Source: Methanolobus mangrovi (GTDB lineage Archaea; Halobacteriota; Methanosarcinia; Methanosarcinales; Methanosarcinaceae). From it: a DNA stretch of 64,000 nt. This document shows positions 62,696 to 64,000 of this stretch, piece after piece. The notes beneath the pieces are model-generated. The model did no database searches. It saw only the letters and a program-made list of their open reading frames with translations, and was not told the DNA's origin. The DNA lies in NCBI RefSeq assembly GCF_031312535.1, contig NZ_CP133594.1:124001-188000 (forward strand), in the 5' to 3' direction. The number at the start of each line of letters is the position of its first letter. Within the stretch, counting starts at the first letter, position 1. Position numbers and translations under genes: made by a program.

Positions 62696-62727
62696 TTCTT
62701 TCAGTTATCTAACGTTTTGCCAATTGA

Positions 62728-63609
62728 TCAGTTAGATTCCATATCCTTTTTGTAAACAATAGTGCGGTATGGGAATGGTATTTCGATACCTTCTGCATCG
62801 AATCTCTTTTTGACCGCCTCTCTGATATCACAACCGATATCATATGCAATATCCCTGTCTTCAACCCAGATAAGAAGCCTTAAGATCACAGCAAAATCTC
62901 CCAGTTCCCTGACACGAACACTCGTTACTTCTTCTTTTTTAATATCAGGGTGATAATTCTTAAGCTGGCTGAAAGTCATTACTCCATTCTGTTTTCTGGC
63001 TTCACATATCATGATATGTCTTGCTTTGTCAATATCAGAATCATAACTGATCCCGATATCAATCGGCCAATTCACAGTCGGGTCCTCAATGGACCAGTTG
63101 ATTATCGATTCCTCACTTATCACACTGTTTGGAATGATGAGTCTCCTGTTATCCCATGTCCTGACAACGGTATGCCTGAGTGTGATATCTGTAATTCTTC
63201 CATACTCGTCCCTGATGGTTACAAGGTCTCCAACTCTGAAAGGCCTGAATGCTGCAAGTGAGATGCCGGATATGATATTTGAGAGTGTACTCTGGGCTGC
63301 AAGACCAAGCACAATACCGGCAAAACCTGCACTGGCAAAGAGGGTTATGGACAGTGCTTCAAGTGATGGTATCAGGTTTACGACAACAAGGATGCCAAAA
63401 ATATAGATAGAAGCAACCGCCGTATGCCTCACAACTCTATAACTTGTCTGGTCGACATTCATTTTTTTGCTTACAATTTTGAACTGCCTGGAAAGGATAT
63501 GGTCAACAGACCGTGCAAAAAAGACAGTCAGCAGTATTGTAAGTATTATGAGGCTTACATTCACAAGCTCCCAGGTAATCCATGCTGGTATAGTTATCAG
63601 GTCTGCCAT
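62728..63609 (-). CDS. Small-conductance mechanosensitive channel, MscS family
   Basis: 293 residues. Three or four N-terminal helices: LVNVSLIILTILLTVFFARS, ASIYIFGILVVVNLIP and the pore helix LFASAGFAGIVLGLAAQSTL (Gly/Ala-rich, as in MscS TM3); then SNIISGISLAAFRPFRVGDL and the beta domain VTIRDEYGRITDITLRHTVV, RTWDNRRLIIPNS. The C-terminus has the alpha/beta domain of MscS. Protects against hypo-osmotic shock. The frame is open to 63786, but ATG 63609 (MADLITIPAW) fits the family start. Confidence 0.92.
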   Translation of the reverse strand: MADLITIPAWITWELVNVSLIILTILLTVFFARSVDHILSRQFKIVSKKMNVDQTSYRVVRHTAVASIYIFGILVVVNLIPSLEALSITLFASAGFAGIVLGLAAQSTLSNIISGISLAAFRPFRVGDLVTIRDEYGRITDITLRHTVVRTWDNRRLIIPNSVISEESIINWSIEDPTVNWPIDIGISYDSDIDKARHIMICEARKQNGVMTFSQLKNYHPDIKKEEVTSVRVRELGDFAVILRLLIWVEDRDIAYDIGCDIREAVKKRFDAEGIEIPFPYRTIVYKKDMESN

Positions 63610-63892
63610 ATTAACTCTTAAACATATTAGCAATTGAATGAATATGAGTTTATTGCAGCTAGCTGAAAACTCAGTATCAGTTTTTTCAAGTTTCAAAAGC
63701 TTTATTTCACATTGCTTCAGAATATAAAGTGGAGTGAACAAATCTTTCAGGTAGGGTGTGTATGTAGGGTAAGAACTCAGGAGCAATAGCCATAGATAAG
63801 TGAAAGCATTCCGTTCTTTTTATTTTTTTGATTTATTCTGTTACGCCTCTGCCAGGTATACTTGTGCACTTTCAAGTGAGTAAGGGGTTAAT

Positions 63893-64000
63893 ATGAAAGA
63901 AATATATGACAAAATGGCAATAGAAGCCATGAATGCACAGAAAGCTGTTGTAAGTACCATTAACAAGAAACGTGGTACCGCCTTTAAAGTAGAGGATGCA
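63893..64000 (+). CDS. Start of an unidentified gene, cut by window edge
   Basis: ATG 63893 with AAGGGGTTA upstream. The first 36 residues read MKEIYDKMAIEAMNAQKAVV then STINKKRGTAFKVEDA. Protein-like, helical; too short to name. A TATA box is not obvious nearby. Confidence 0.6.
   Translation, partial: MKEIYDKMAIEAMNAQKAVVSTINKKRGTAFKVEDA

Overview
The window is a piece of a methanogenic archaeal chromosome, most likely of the family Methanosarcinaceae (a Methanolobus- or Methanococcoides-like genome, judged from protein flavour only; I could not search). Evidence: archaeal-only or methanogen genes such as the rare class II SerRS (37582-39153), methanogenesis marker protein 2 (15844-16815), a tetrahydromethanopterin/sarcinapterin-type glutamate ligase (2577-3485), a DUF98 chorismate lyase (18490-19014), KEOPS Pcc1, ribosomal proteins eS1 (S3Ae) and uS15, FilR1/Msr-type regulator and a PEF-CTERM surface protein. 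Promoters, where visible, are archaeal TATA boxes, and genes are packed with short gaps, frequent TAATG/ATGA overlaps and GGAGG-type ribosome binding sites.

Layout. 1-4.2 kb: truD (cut by the edge), a transglutaminase-like lipoprotein, pth2, an ATP-grasp ligase and a DUF434 gene, all on the minus strand. 4.4-7.3 kb: REC-PAS-PAS-DUF835 signalling protein, KaiC-like ATPase, small membrane protein. 7.3-12.3 kb: F390-synthetase/PaaK-like ligase, YyaL-type protein, PKD/PEF-CTERM surface protein, ferritin-like protein. 12.4-14.8 kb: preQ0 operon queC-DUF366-queE-queD for archaeosine, followed by nifB, marker protein 2, a radical SAM gene, DUF5611 and chorismate lyase. 19.1-20.3 kb: tRNA-Thr(GGT) followed by a small islet with a cupin gene that ends in a decayed copy of the tRNA 3' end. 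20.7-25.6 kb: two multi-PAS histidine kinases. 25.7-40.9 kb: housekeeping and metabolic genes (NYN-LOTUS, DUF1059, a deformylase-like protein, permease, FAH hydrolase, gltX, TudS-like DUF523/DUF1722, eS1, thiM-thiE, serS2, panE-like, UDG). 40.9-48.1 kb: a probable single transcription unit glmU-like, glmS, glmM, glmU-like, DHH/RecJ-like nuclease, pcc1. 48.3-50.3 kb: uS15 and hisS.

The accessory part runs from about 50.3 to 61.3 kb. It starts with a fragment resembling a Cas1 C-terminus, an Msr regulator and a 1-kb gene-free stretch packed with long perfect hairpins (candidate small RNAs). Then comes the most interesting object of the window: an 8.0-kb element (52916-60937) bounded by 33-bp perfect terminal inverted repeats and flanked by a 12-bp direct repeat that looks like a target-site duplication. 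It encodes a family B DNA polymerase, an HNH endonuclease, a ribbon-helix-helix protein and a putative DNA-binding protein in one operon, i.e. the gene set expected of a casposon, but I find no Cas1 and no other recognisable recombinase. Its cargo includes a SIR2-like NADase-type protein paired with a winged-helix/helical-repeat protein (candidate defence cassette) and two membrane-anchored proteins of unknown function. After the element the core genome resumes with trpB2 and an MscS channel; the last 108 bases hold the start of an unidentified gene.
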